DNA of 64,000 nucleotides from an uncultured Chitinophaga sp. (GCF_937898475.1 NZ_CALEJS010000037.1:1-64000); one strand, 5' to 3'; positions 52,622 through 62,182 are shown, numbered from the stretch's first letter. Numbers and translations: made by a program. Notes: generated from the sequence alone by a model not told the origin.

Positions 52622-53389
52622 CTAGAATTGCATGGCCCTTTTAAGGAACTCCGCTTTTCTTCTTCTTGATACTTCTACCTGCGTGCCATCTGTCATGAGC
52701 GCAAAGCCGCCCTCACCCTGTATATAGGACTGCATCTGCTGCAGGTTGATGAGGTGTGAGTTGTGCACCCGGAAGAAATCCATATCGGAGAGCATCTCCT
52801 CAAACTCCTTCAGGGGACGGGACACCAGCAGGTGCTTTTTATCTGTAAAGAATATCTTGGTATAGTTGCCTGTAGACTCACAGCGTACAATATTCTGTAC
52901 AGGCATGAACACAAGACCGTTGATTGTAGGCAGGGCTATTTTGCGGTGGGTTTGGTGGAGTGTTTTCATATTGGCCAGGAACACATCGAGGGGCGAGATG
53001 TTATTCTCTTTCGGGCGGCCGGCGGCTTTTCTATCACGGCATTTCTGTACGGCCTCCTGCAGCTCCTGGATACTGAAAGGTTTCAGCAGGTAGTCTAGTG
53101 CGTTGAATTTAATGGCCTTTAAGGCATATTGTTCAAAGGCTGTAGTGAATATCACGTCAAAGGATATCCTGTCAAATAGTTTCAGCAGTTCAAAACCATT
53201 CTGGTAAGGCATTTCCACGTCCAGGAATACCAGGTCGGGCTGTGCCTCGTCGATAAGGGCTTTGGCCTCTCTTACGCTGTTAACGCCTGCTATGACTGTT
53301 ACTTCCGGGCATTTCTTCTGTAACATGGTTTGCAGGGCATCTATACAGTGTTGCTCATCGTCCACAATGATAGCTTTGATTTCGCTCAT
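52622..53389 (-). CDS. LytTR-family response regulator
   Basis: 255 residues. Receiver domain: acidic pair in IIVDDEQH (10-11), phosphoacceptor Asp57 (LVFLDVEMPY), Lys in LLKPFSIQ. LytTR DNA-binding domain: GLVFMPVQNIVRCESTGNYTKI and FFRVHNSHLINLQQMQSY. The stretch between them is linker. The cognate kinase gene lies 113 bases upstream, the gap being filled by a palindromic repeat. Targets unknown. It is a separate pair from the one at 10766-12557. Confidence 0.93.
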   Translation of the reverse strand: MSEIKAIIVDDEQHCIDALQTMLQKKCPEVTVIAGVNSVREAKALIDEAQPDLVFLDVEMPYQNGFELLKLFDRISFDVIFTTAFEQYALKAIKFNALDYLLKPFSIQELQEAVQKCRDRKAAGRPKENNISPLDVFLANMKTLHQTHRKIALPTINGLVFMPVQNIVRCESTGNYTKIFFTDKKHLLVSRPLKEFEEMLSDMDFFRVHNSHLINLQQMQSYIQGEGGFALMTDGTQVEVSRRRKAEFLKRAMQF

Positions 53390-53426
53390 GCGTTCAAGTG
53401 TTTTAGTTGTAAGTCTGTGTATAATA

Positions 53427-53504
53427 AGTTTGAAAGTTTACGTGTTTGAGCGTTTGAGACGTTCGCGAACGTTTTAAACGATTAAACTTTTAAACTTTCA
53501 AACT
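53427..53504. repeat. GTTTGAAAG-type inverted repeat with CGTTCGCGAACG centre
   Basis: AGTTTGAAAGTTTA (53427-53440) is the exact reverse complement of TAAACTTTCAAACT (53491-53504). The perfect palindrome ACGTTCGCGAACGT sits at 53459-53472. It fills the gap between kinase and regulator genes. The same centre and words occur at 56774-56874. Confidence 0.8.
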
Positions 53505-55452
53505 AAAAAATCAGCTCTACGGGAAGGGTAAGCTTTACCTGTGTGCCAGCCGGCCTGCCTTCCCCGTCTTCCAGATCTGTAATTATTACGTTAGTGTCCC
53601 TGCTGTTATTGATCTTCCTGATCAGATCTATACGGCCTTCTGTAACCTGCATGCCCATTGAACGGTGGGTCACTCCTTTCTTAGCCTTTATTTCCATGGC
53701 CCTTTTACGGCCGATACCATTATCTGTAACTATGCATACAAGTGTACGGCCATTCAGCATCATATCGATGGAGAGCAGGCCTTTACCTGATTTATGCACC
53801 AGACCATGCCAGATGGCATTTTCCACGTAGGGCTGGATGATCATTGGGGGGATCATCACTTCTTCATCATTGATCTCATCTGCCACGGTGATGTTGTAGT
53901 CAAAGACCCCGTTGCAGCGCAGCCGTTCCAGGTCGAGGTACAGGCGTAGTGATTCCACTTCCTTGTTCAGCGATATAAAGGTATGCTGGGTATTATCCAG
54001 GATCATACGCATTAGCCGGGAGAACTTGGTTAGGTAGTCTGAGGCCTCCTCCTGGTTGTTGCTCCATATGAAGCGGTGGATGGAACTTAATGAGTTAAAG
54101 ATAAAATGCGGGTTCATCTGCGCACGCAGGGAACGCAGTTCCAGCTGCAGGGTGTGTTTGTTGGCCTCCAGGTTACGGTGACGGATATAGAAAAATCCGC
54201 CGATGGCCAGCATGAATAAAAAGCCTGCGGTGGAAAGCGTATACACAATGTTACGTTTGGTACGCAGCTCGCTTATCTGTTTATCATGTTCCAGTAATTT
54301 GATCTGGTTGTCTTTACGGTCTACTTCATATATAGCCCTTGTCTGGGCCAGGGCCAGGGCGGAGTTCTCATCCAGTATGCTATCCTTGTACAGCAGCGAT
54401 TTATTCAATGCTGCCAGGGACTTTTCAAAATCCCCGCTGGCTTTATAGTCTGCAGCCAGGGCTTTATAGCCTTCATACAACATAGATTTGAACCGCCAGA
54501 AAAGGCTCAGGTCGATCGACTTCTGAAAATAGGCGCGGGCTTCCTCGTGTTTGCGTTCCTTACTCAGCAATTTACCAATATTCAGGTAGCTTTCCGCGGA
54601 GTGCACCTTGTCATCCACTTTATCATTGATGGCCAGGGCTCTTTGCAGGGCATCCATGGCATGTGTATAGTCCTTTTTTTCCTGGAAGGCGGCGCCCAGG
54701 GAGTTGTAGCATATCACCATGCCCGTGGTGTTCTTCAGCTTCCGGTTCACTTCCAGCGAGCGCTTGTAGAACTCGATGGCCAGGTCTGTTTTACCTAGGC
54801 CCTGGTAGGCGTAGCCGATATTGGCCAGGTTAATGGCCACCCCGAGGTCATTCTTATTCTTTTCTTCGAGCGACAGGGCTTTGGTAAAGTGGCCGAGGGC
54901 CTCTGTGTATTTCCCGGTGGAGAGTTCGATATTACCAATACTATTGATTGCTACACAGATATTGCGAACATCATTGGCCTTTTCTGCTGCGTGGAGGGCC
55001 CTGAAATGGAGCTCGAAGGCTTTCTGCAGCTGGTCCATCCGGCGGTTATCTACACCGGCGTTGTTCAGGGCATTACTGATCAGGCGGTTATCTTTTGTTT
55101 CCTCTGCATATTTTATCGCTTTCTCGTGGAGATCCGCCGCAAGTATATATTGAGATTTGTTCCGCTTGGAGGTGCCTACTTCGTTATAGGCATGCGTAAG
55201 GCCCCGCGCATATTTCAGGCGCAGCCCAAGGTTGATAGCTTCCTGCAGGAAGGTATTCTCCTCTTTTCTCTCATCGTAAAAACGCGCCATTGCCCTCCCC
55301 CTTTCAATGAACCATTTTACTTTATTGGTGTCATTTGGCAATGTTCTGGCAGAATCGAGCGTACGTTGTACCAGCAATGAGTCCTGCCCCAGTACGTTTA
55401 CACTTGCCCAAACGGCTAAACTAAATAAGATACATACACCTTTGCTGAACAT
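53503..55452 (-). CDS. TPR-containing LytS-type sensor histidine kinase
   Basis: 649 residues. Signal-like N-terminus (GVCILFSLAVWASVNVLG), then at least seven tetratricopeptide repeats (about 60-350; for example ALGHFTKALSLEEKNKNDLG and LAIEFYKRSLEVNRKLKNT) on the outer face, one membrane helix (VYTLSTAGFLFMLAIGGFFYI), a coiled coil, and the kinase core with phosphoacceptor His in QMNPHFIFNSLSSIH and ATP-binding VENAIWHGLVHK and DNGIGRKRA. The TPR array is the likely sensor. Pairs with the LytTR regulator downstream. Confidence 0.92.
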   Translation of the reverse strand: MFSKGVCILFSLAVWASVNVLGQDSLLVQRTLDSARTLPNDTNKVKWFIERGRAMARFYDERKEENTFLQEAINLGLRLKYARGLTHAYNEVGTSKRNKSQYILAADLHEKAIKYAEETKDNRLISNALNNAGVDNRRMDQLQKAFELHFRALHAAEKANDVRNICVAINSIGNIELSTGKYTEALGHFTKALSLEEKNKNDLGVAINLANIGYAYQGLGKTDLAIEFYKRSLEVNRKLKNTTGMVICYNSLGAAFQEKKDYTHAMDALQRALAINDKVDDKVHSAESYLNIGKLLSKERKHEEARAYFQKSIDLSLFWRFKSMLYEGYKALAADYKASGDFEKSLAALNKSLLYKDSILDENSALALAQTRAIYEVDRKDNQIKLLEHDKQISELRTKRNIVYTLSTAGFLFMLAIGGFFYIRHRNLEANKHTLQLELRSLRAQMNPHFIFNSLSSIHRFIWSNNQEEASDYLTKFSRLMRMILDNTQHTFISLNKEVESLRLYLDLERLRCNGVFDYNITVADEINDEEVMIPPMIIQPYVENAIWHGLVHKSGKGLLSIDMMLNGRTLVCIVTDNGIGRKRAMEIKAKKGVTHRSMGMQVTEGRIDLIRKINNSRDTNVIITDLEDGEGRPAGTQVKLTLPVELIF

Positions 55453-56037
55453 GGATCAGTAGGGTAATAGAACTAACACAATTTAAATAATTAATAATTA
55501 AGAATGAATAATTAATCATGCTTACGGGTTGCTGACCTGTAAGATGGTATTCATAAAAAAAGCGAAAGGGCGAAAGAATTCGCCCCTTCTTCCTATTAAC
55601 CGAATACACCTACTGAAAACATGAAATAAGACCGGTTTCCCAATCCTATTCCACATTAAGTTTATAACAGCCGTCCTGGCAACCTGTCCGGCGTTTATTT
55701 TATATACAAATGCTCTATATACGGTTAATAGCTTAGAGGTCCTTCTTGGATACAGCCAGGGTAAAATTTTTCCCAAAGCAACACATTATGATCAAGTACT
55801 GACTATATACAAATACCCGTTATGCCTATGTTCTACTGTCTGCACAAAATCTTTATCACTTATTGAATACCAATAAGACCAAAGCATGGCTTTTACATAC
55901 GGATAAGGTGGAAAAAAATGTATAAAGGAAATTCGAAAGGATGTGGTAAACTATCTGAGGCTTCCGTAGGTCACGGAATCAAAACAAATGTATAAAACGT
56001 TTCTCTAAAACCGAAATAATATTTATGAAAGAAATGG
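55453..56037. other. Gene-free stretch with minus-strand terminator
   Basis: Nearest the kinase start it holds AT-rich words (55483-55515). At 55565-55588 GGGCGAA/TTCGCCC forms a hairpin, followed on the minus strand by seven Ts, so a transcript ends here 450 bases after cmk. In another minus-strand frame, GLGNRSYFMFSVGVFG ends at a stop near 55601 and resembles a beta-barrel C-terminus, but stops interrupt the frame upstream. It may be a gene remnant. Confidence 0.4.
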
Positions 56038-56727
56038 TTATGAGGGTTGTACGATCATGACATCCTCTACCCATTGCAGGGCTAACCTGAGCTGGTCATC
56101 CATGCTTAACTCACTGTTATCCAGTATAATAGCATCATCTGCCCTGCGAAGGGGGCTGATCTCGCGGTTGGAGTCGATATAATCCCGCAGTTCAAGATTT
56201 TCTTTTACTTCCTGCAGGGTAATGTGTTTGTTCTTTGCATAGAGTTCTCTGAAGCGGCGTTCTACGCGAACAGCGGTATCTGCGGTCATGAAGATCTTCA
56301 GTTCGGCATGGGGGAATACCGTGGTACCGATGTCTCGTCCGTCCATCACGATGCCTTTCTTCTCTCCCATTTTCTGTTGCTGCGCTACTGCAAACTCACG
56401 CACTTCACGGATGGCGGCTACCTCGCTCACTTTCTCTGCTACGAGCATCTCGCGGATGAGATGTTCGATATTTTCTCCGTTGAGGTAAATGTCTGACTGG
56501 GACGTTTCGGGGTTATACTCAAATTCCAGGTGAATATTTTCCAGCGCAGCTTTTACCGCTGCGGTATCCGACCAGTCCACACGGTTTTGAATGAAGTAGA
56601 AGGTGATGGCCCGGTACATTGCTCCGCTGTCTATGTAGATGTAGTCCAGCTCCCTGGCCAATTGCCTGGCCAGTGTGCTTTTTCCGCAGGAGGAATAACC
56701 GTCTATCGTGATGATGATCTTCTTCAA
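56038..56727 (-). CDS. cmk: Cytidylate kinase
   Basis: 229 residues; ATP-dependent phosphorylation of CMP and dCMP. P-loop IITIDGYSSCGKSTLARQLA (residues 4-23), the CMP-binding DYIYIDSGAMYRAITFYF, and GIVMDGRDIGTTVFPHAELKIFMTA are diagnostic, and RDYIDSNREISPLRRADDAIILD closes the lid. Normal length. A -7 box TACATTTG lies 17 bases before the start. With pyrG in the same window it covers adjacent steps of CTP supply, though not in one operon. Confidence 0.95.
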   Translation of the reverse strand: MKKIIITIDGYSSCGKSTLARQLARELDYIYIDSGAMYRAITFYFIQNRVDWSDTAAVKAALENIHLEFEYNPETSQSDIYLNGENIEHLIREMLVAEKVSEVAAIREVREFAVAQQQKMGEKKGIVMDGRDIGTTVFPHAELKIFMTADTAVRVERRFRELYAKNKHITLQEVKENLELRDYIDSNREISPLRRADDAIILDNSELSMDDQLRLALQWVEDVMIVQPS

Positions 56728-56743
56728 ACCGTTAATGTTTACA

Positions 56744-56751
56744 CAAATGTA
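56744..56751 (-). promoter_or_regulatory. Bacteroidota -7 element for cmk
   Basis: TACATTTG on the minus strand, 17 bases before the start codon, fits TAnnTTTG. Confidence 0.4.
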
Positions 56752-56773
56752 GTAAAAAGATGAAAAAACAGGA

Positions 56774-56874
56774 CATGTTTGAAAGTTTGAAAGTTTGAGG
56801 GTTTAAAAGCCTGAGGGTTTGAAAATTTATACGTTCGCGAACGTTTTAAACTGTCAAACCCTCAGACTTTTAAA
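56774..56874. repeat. GTTTGAAAG-type inverted repeat with CGTTCGCGAACG centre
   Basis: TTTAAAAGCCTGAGGGTTTG (from 56802) pairs with its complement at 56854-56874, one mismatch in 21. ACGTTCGCGAACGT sits at 56831-56844, as at 53459. Further GTTTGAAAG copies begin at 56778. It abuts the stop of the T9SS cargo gene. Confidence 0.8.
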
Positions 56875-58485
56875 TTATTGTTGTCCCAGCACTTCCACCT
56901 TACAACGGTATGCTACCTGTTGGGTTGCTTTATGATACAATACCAGGAAGTACATGGCGGCGGGCACTTCGCGGATCTCTACATCTGCATCATTTTGTAC
57001 GTCGTACTCGCGCAGTACCTGTCCCCAGGTGTTCATCAGCTGCATCACCAGCGGCGTACGGATGCCGCGGATACGTACATGGAACTGGCCCATGTTCGGG
57101 TTAGGATAGACATCTATCTTGATCAGCGGCGGCACGGCCCTGATCTCTGTGTAGCTAACCTGTCCGGTGCGTGAAACGGCTTTTATACGGTAGTAGGTCC
57201 AGACATCGGCGTCGTTATTATCCAGGTAGGGGTAATCGATGCGGTAATTGCTGTATCCGCCGGGCGCCCTGGTGGGTACCCTGGCAATGGTGGTAAAGTC
57301 TGTTTCACCATCAAAGCGGCGTTCGATCTCAAACACGGCATTGTTGACTTCCTTGCGGGTAGACCATTCCAGGCGTACCTGATCGATAGAGATACGCCAG
57401 GCATTGAACAGGATAAAGTCTGCCGGGGGCAGCAGCACCGGGAAGCCGATCGTTTTGGAGAAAAACTCCTGGCTGGCCAGTCCGCCGGGAAAACTGCGCA
57501 GGTGCATGGTAGCGCCCGTTCCCATGGTTTGAGTGGTAAGCGTACCTGTTTGCGGTTGGTAAGGCAGTTGTGGCAGGCGGTCCCAGGTGGCGCCGTTATA
57601 ATGAATAATATAGCTGCTGTCGCGGTAGGCGGCGTACAGGGGCATTTCGGCGGTGTTCATGTGCTGCAGGATCACATCTGTCTGGGCTTTGCCTGTTTGG
57701 CTGTGGCCGATATCCCAGGTTTTGTAGATAAAGGTATCTTGCAAAAGCGCACCGCTAATTGCGTTCTGGTAGATGTTGTCGAACACGCGCACTTTGAAGT
57801 TATCAGGGGCGCCCTGGGTGGCGATGGCCGCCGGGGCATAGTTGCCGACAGCTGTACCCACGGGGAAAACCACCCTGCCTGTGGCGGCGGTGAGGCCTTC
57901 GCGGTAGAGATAGCCCCCTGCGGCTCCTGTACCTGTTACCACGAAACGATGGTCGCTGTAGCCGGTAATGTTGCCAGGGGCGTTCTGCCCTACAGACAGG
58001 TTCCAGCCATTCAGGAAGATATGACCACTATTGAAATGAAGCGTATTGCGGATCTTCAGATCGCTCAGGTCTTCCAGGATCAGGCCTGCGGAGTTGCTCA
58101 GCTCCAGGTTGGGGAAGCTGGCGCCCATACCGCCGGCCACACTGTAAGCGCCAAAGATGCTTTGCTGACCTGTATTACCGTATAATGTATTGTTGGAAGA
58201 AAAGCGGAATATGCCACCGGTGCCGTTGAGACCTCCGGTGCTTTCATCGGGCAGGGAAGCGGCGTTGCCGTTCACCCAGCGTTTACCGAGGAAGTAGAAT
58301 AATGCGTTGGGATTGGAGCCGAGGGTACCCTCCTGTTGCATATTGCCGTAGAGCGCAACGGGAGCATTGCCGAATATCCAGGCTTGTCCGCCGGGGGGAA
58401 TGTAGGCGGATTGCTGGGCAAAGGACAAAGCCGTTATGCCTGACAGGAATGCGGTTAGTAGATATTTCAGTAGTCTTCTTTTCAC
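56875..58485 (-). CDS. Secreted protein with type IX sorting domain
   Basis: 536 residues. Signal peptide (about 1-23, LSGITALSFAQQ). The body is beta-rich; a fibronectin-like stretch (WRISIDQVRLEWSTRKEVNNAVFEIERR, about 360-450) precedes a typical T9SS type A C-terminal domain (VYPNPNMGQFHVRI, QLMNTWGQVLREYDV, VPAAMYFLVLYH). It is exported across the outer membrane and probably attached to the surface. Function otherwise unknown. It is the last gene of a same-strand cluster with two tail-fibre-like genes. Confidence 0.85.
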   Translation of the reverse strand: MKRRLLKYLLTAFLSGITALSFAQQSAYIPPGGQAWIFGNAPVALYGNMQQEGTLGSNPNALFYFLGKRWVNGNAASLPDESTGGLNGTGGIFRFSSNNTLYGNTGQQSIFGAYSVAGGMGASFPNLELSNSAGLILEDLSDLKIRNTLHFNSGHIFLNGWNLSVGQNAPGNITGYSDHRFVVTGTGAAGGYLYREGLTAATGRVVFPVGTAVGNYAPAAIATQGAPDNFKVRVFDNIYQNAISGALLQDTFIYKTWDIGHSQTGKAQTDVILQHMNTAEMPLYAAYRDSSYIIHYNGATWDRLPQLPYQPQTGTLTTQTMGTGATMHLRSFPGGLASQEFFSKTIGFPVLLPPADFILFNAWRISIDQVRLEWSTRKEVNNAVFEIERRFDGETDFTTIARVPTRAPGGYSNYRIDYPYLDNNDADVWTYYRIKAVSRTGQVSYTEIRAVPPLIKIDVYPNPNMGQFHVRIRGIRTPLVMQLMNTWGQVLREYDVQNDADVEIREVPAAMYFLVLYHKATQQVAYRCKVEVLGQQ

Positions 58486-58503
58486 TTGATCGGTTCTCTC
58501 TTA

Positions 58504-59898
58504 TTAACTTTTAGAAAGAGTATACCAGTTGTTACCATCTGACTGGAGCATAAAAGAAAGATTTGCGGTCCCTCCCATATTTAACGTACCTGAACCGTCA
58601 ACGTTTCCGCCGTTTGATGTTATGCCCACAGTACCGGAGCCACTTATGCGTTTTACGACATATACCCTTCCCGGACATGATGAAGCAGCAGGAAGCGTTA
58701 TAGTGGCGTTTCCGTTACCAGTTTTAATAATTGTATAATCAGTAGCGGTCACTGTAGTACTGCCGTTTACAGATCGTATAGGCAATGAAAAGCTACCATT
58801 CAGATCAAGTGTACTTGTCGGCGCATTGGAACCAATAGCCAGCGACTTACTGCTATTATTCCAGAAAAAGTTGGCAGCGTCCTGTCTCACCTCCGTATTA
58901 GCGTCAGAGGTTTTGCCTGCAAAGATGATCCCGCCATCTGTAAAGGAGTTATCACCATGTGTGGTTACCACTTTATACCAGGTATTACCAGTATTTGTAG
59001 TCAGCGGATCAACGCCACCCCATTCTTTCAGGGCCAGGGTGTTTTTATCAAAGTAAAGCTGGGTAGTGAACGCATTGGTTGGACTGGCCTGCATCTGGAA
59101 GGATAATACACTCCATGCATGGGCGCCTGTACCAAGCGGACCGTTTTGCACAACGCCGGAAATGGGACTGGCCCAGATCTTCATCCTGTACTGGGGATCG
59201 GGTGCGGTTGCTTTCGATATATCGTTATCTGTAAGTGTTCCGTACGAAGCACCACCTGTGATATCCTGTGAAGGCAACCACATGGCCCTGGTAGGATTCC
59301 ATTTCAAGACATCACCGTTACCGGGTACAGTATCCAGCACCCTTCTGCTTTGGATCTTGCTGGCATTCCAGATAGCCAGTGCACTGTCGGCATATAATGT
59401 ACCACCGGTATTCAGCTTCAGAGAGCTGTTCAGGCTTATTTCCTGCATGCTACCTGCTCCGGCGGTGTACCTGCCCAGCAAACGCTGGGTATTGATGTTC
59501 TGAAATTTTGCGAAGCTAACTGCCTGGTTACTGATTGTAGCGGGAACTGTTCCTGTTCCAGTACCGGTAAGATCACCGCTTAAGGTAATAGTACCGGTTC
59601 CGGAGCCTGTGGACAGTTTTCTCCATCCTGCAAGCGAGCGGATATACAGGCTGTTATCTGATTTCAAATAGATCAATGTACCGTCATCGGCGGTGAATAA
59701 GGGGGATAAAGCGGTTGTATCGTTAACGCGTGTTAACAGCAGTCCCTGGTTATCGCTTTCCAATTCCAACAGGGCCGACTTTTTCAGTACAGTAGGGTTT
59801 TTACCCAGCTTCAGTTGCTGTGCCTGTGCTGCGGCAGATATGAATATCAGCAACGCTGCTAATTTACAGATACGGGAGGGTAGAGTTATATTCATCAT
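58504..59898 (-). CDS. Secreted tail-fibre-like repeat protein, paralogue A
   Basis: 464 residues. Signal peptide (LAALLIFISAAAQAQ). The mature start (LKLGKNPTVLKKSALLELES) and the end (TLQSDG-type NNWYTLSKS motif) match the next gene. The middle is Gly/Thr/Ser/Asn-rich with beta-helix or fibre character (TGSGTGTITLSGDLTGTGTG). It reads like phage tail-fibre or adhesin modules, but has no other phage genes nearby. It ends 18 bases before the T9SS cargo gene, so they are probably one transcript. Lacks a T9SS domain of its own. Confidence 0.7.
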   Translation of the reverse strand: MMNITLPSRICKLAALLIFISAAAQAQQLKLGKNPTVLKKSALLELESDNQGLLLTRVNDTTALSPLFTADDGTLIYLKSDNSLYIRSLAGWRKLSTGSGTGTITLSGDLTGTGTGTVPATISNQAVSFAKFQNINTQRLLGRYTAGAGSMQEISLNSSLKLNTGGTLYADSALAIWNASKIQSRRVLDTVPGNGDVLKWNPTRAMWLPSQDITGGASYGTLTDNDISKATAPDPQYRMKIWASPISGVVQNGPLGTGAHAWSVLSFQMQASPTNAFTTQLYFDKNTLALKEWGGVDPLTTNTGNTWYKVVTTHGDNSFTDGGIIFAGKTSDANTEVRQDAANFFWNNSSKSLAIGSNAPTSTLDLNGSFSLPIRSVNGSTTVTATDYTIIKTGNGNATITLPAASSCPGRVYVVKRISGSGTVGITSNGGNVDGSGTLNMGGTANLSFMLQSDGNNWYTLSKS

Positions 59899-59991
59899 CT
59901 CAGGATCTCATGGATAGTTCAGGAAAAAGGAGCTTACAAAACGGTGTTAACAGGAACGGCATATAGCCGTTCCTGTTAACTGAAAATATCC

Positions 59992-61701
59992 TTATTTCTT
60001 AATGATGTACCAGTTGGTACCGTCAGTTTGCAGTGTAACGAAAGTCCAGTCGTTATAAATAGGATAGCTGGTGCCACCTTCTATCTGTGCACCGCCTGCA
60101 GGAGTGATTGTTACGCCATTATCAAGACCACCGGCAATTTTCTTGATGGTATAGATACGGCCTTTGATAGTACCTGCAGCAGGCAGGGTAATAGTTACAG
60201 GGGCAGTAGCAGCATCTACCAATACCGTATTATCTGTTGCGGTAACTGTGTAGTTGGTATTTACTGTAGTGATAGCCAGCGCCAGTGAACCTTCTACCTG
60301 GAGGGTAGAGTTAGGCCTTGTTGTTACACCAACCGCTACAGAGTCCCTGTAGTTCTTGGCGCCTGCAAAAGCCTGTGCACCGGTTGTTACCACACCGCGG
60401 GCAGTTACAGCAGCATCAGGAACGTTCAGGGTGATCACGTTGGCAGTAGTAGTGCTATCAAAAGCAACGTCATTCCCGTCTGTACCGTTCTTAAAGTGAA
60501 CAGCGGGACCTGTCTGACCGTTAATGCTCTGTACAGCGCCATCGAAAGCAGCGGCGTTCAGTGTTTTCTGAGAGATCACACCGGAGGCAGCGCGGATCAG
60601 TACATCGTTCTCAGCAGCAGCAGCAGCAGGAAACGCGTTTGTAGCAGTCAGCGTATTATCCAGGGTAGTAGCACCAGCAAGGGTAGTTGCGCCGTTCAGG
60701 GTAGCAGCACCATTCAGGGTGGTTACACCGGTTACGGTAGCGTCTCCGCCTACTACCGCATTACCCGTAACATTCAGGTTAGCAGCTGCAGTCAGGTCAT
60801 CCTGGAAAGTTTTAGCTCCGGCAAATGTTTGTGCGGCTGTAGAAACGGCACCGGGATTGGTGGCATCTGCAGCGTGCAAAGTCAAAGTACCGGTAGCTGC
60901 GTCCAGTGATAAACCGGTGGCAACGGGAGTAATAGAGAAGGTACCGATCACGATCGCTTTCTGTGCGTCGTTGATCCTGTTCCAGTCAGCCTGTGTGAGC
61001 AGACCTCTTGTTTTAGTACCATCCTGTGTGGGTATATTGAACCTGTGTTCACCAGTACCATTATGTACGATGTTAAAATCCATACCTGCGCTATCCACCT
61101 CCAGTGTCTGGTCGGGAGTGAGATCGCCATTCAGGCTGGAGATCACGTTGGAAAATGCGGCAGCAGGCATCGTGCGTCTCATCACGGCGCCGCCTGTACC
61201 GAGTACCAGTACTTCTACTTCAGCGGTTCCTGCTGCTACGTTTTTCAGTTCTACGTTACCGGTGGCCGTAACACGCACGGCTTCTGTAGCGTTTGTACGG
61301 ATAGATAAGGCCTGCGCATCGCTGGTACCAATGTAGTTATTAGTAGGGTTGGTACCTGTGTTACCGGTTAAGGTCCAGTTGCTGCCTGCAACAGAAGCGT
61401 CGGCCATTTTTACCCAGTGACCGAATTTCCTTACATACAGGCCCCTGTTAGGACCAGGTGTAACGCCGTCTGAGAAGTAGATGATCATACCATCCAAGGG
61501 AGCAAGGGCATTGATCGCGGCAGTGTCAGTAAGACGGGGCAGCAAAAGACCCTGTCTGTTGGATTCCAGTTCCAATACAGCGGAACGCTGGATATTGGTA
61601 GGATTGTCGCCCACTTTCAGCTGGGCTTTCGAGGTAAGGGCGCCTATAGTCAGGGCGCCAGCAAAGAGCAGCTTCGCTGCAATGCGTAAAGATCTGTTCA
61701 T
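59992..61701 (-). CDS. Secreted tail-fibre-like repeat protein, paralogue B
   Basis: 569 residues. Signal peptide (LLFAGALTIGALTSKAQ), then LKVGDNPTNIQRSAVLELES, near-identical in style to paralogue A, and a matching end (FVTLQTDGTNWYIIKK). Around residues 310-350 a short hexad repeats (TTLNGAATLNGATTLAGATT), visible in the DNA as an 18-base period near 60650-60730. AADATNPGAVSTAAQTFAGAK and ARGVVTTGAQAFAGAKNYRD recur as a second repeat. Low Cys, high Ala/Thr/Gly. First of three collinear genes; likely a surface fibre or adhesin. Confidence 0.7.
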   Translation of the reverse strand: MNRSLRIAAKLLFAGALTIGALTSKAQLKVGDNPTNIQRSAVLELESNRQGLLLPRLTDTAAINALAPLDGMIIYFSDGVTPGPNRGLYVRKFGHWVKMADASVAGSNWTLTGNTGTNPTNNYIGTSDAQALSIRTNATEAVRVTATGNVELKNVAAGTAEVEVLVLGTGGAVMRRTMPAAAFSNVISSLNGDLTPDQTLEVDSAGMDFNIVHNGTGEHRFNIPTQDGTKTRGLLTQADWNRINDAQKAIVIGTFSITPVATGLSLDAATGTLTLHAADATNPGAVSTAAQTFAGAKTFQDDLTAAANLNVTGNAVVGGDATVTGVTTLNGAATLNGATTLAGATTLDNTLTATNAFPAAAAAENDVLIRAASGVISQKTLNAAAFDGAVQSINGQTGPAVHFKNGTDGNDVAFDSTTTANVITLNVPDAAVTARGVVTTGAQAFAGAKNYRDSVAVGVTTRPNSTLQVEGSLALAITTVNTNYTVTATDNTVLVDAATAPVTITLPAAGTIKGRIYTIKKIAGGLDNGVTITPAGGAQIEGGTSYPIYNDWTFVTLQTDGTNWYIIKK

Positions 61702-62025
61702 GGTATAAGGATAGTTATCAGTCCAATAATGTTTGAAGGGGTTACCTTCTTCACGGATATTTAATTTTCACCAATTTTAGATTACATCCATTCATTAATA
61801 TAAAAAGCCACGGGAGCGGATGCGCGCTCAATGCAGCTGCTATTGTTCTACTGTTTGTCCCCAATAATTTAATGGCCAAAATTGCTGCCGGTTAAGATCC
61901 GGCATATCAGTGTTTCCGTTATAACGTTAATGTTGCACACTGTTATTCAGATACTGAATAAATATCATATCACAAAAATGAGTTATTTATGTAGTAACTA
62001 AAATGGTATTATGGTACCATTTTAT

Positions 62026-62175
62026 ATGCAAGTTTTACTCTATGTGAAAGTACCTGATCCGGGTGTACGTATGATAATGAGGGGTGAAAGTGCAGAAAAC
62101 GCAGGTAAAGCGTTTGCGGGGGAACTGACTGCGGTGAAGTTGCGCGGGATTAGCTCACATGTTCGTGTTACTTAA
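62026..62175 (+). CDS. Possible 49-residue protein
   Basis: An open frame beginning MQVLLYVKVPDPGVRMIMRG runs to a stop at 62175. It starts two bases after a hairpin (62000-62008/62015-62023, TGGTACCA type) and ends seven bases before a terminator. The residues look coding (Val, Lys and Gly rich, no odd runs), but there is no family match and no -7 box that I trust. It is the only plus-strand candidate in the 536-base gap. Confidence 0.3.
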   Translation: MQVLLYVKVPDPGVRMIMRGESAENAGKAFAGELTAVKLRGISSHVRVT

Positions 62176-62182
62176 AATAGTA

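Noticed and set aside
55522..55776. 84-codon minus-strand frame after cmk
   Set aside because: It runs through a clear terminator and lacks a start context; treated as a possible remnant only.
58504..61701. Prophage tail genes
   Set aside because: Both proteins have signal peptides and there are no capsid, terminase, integrase or lysis genes nearby.
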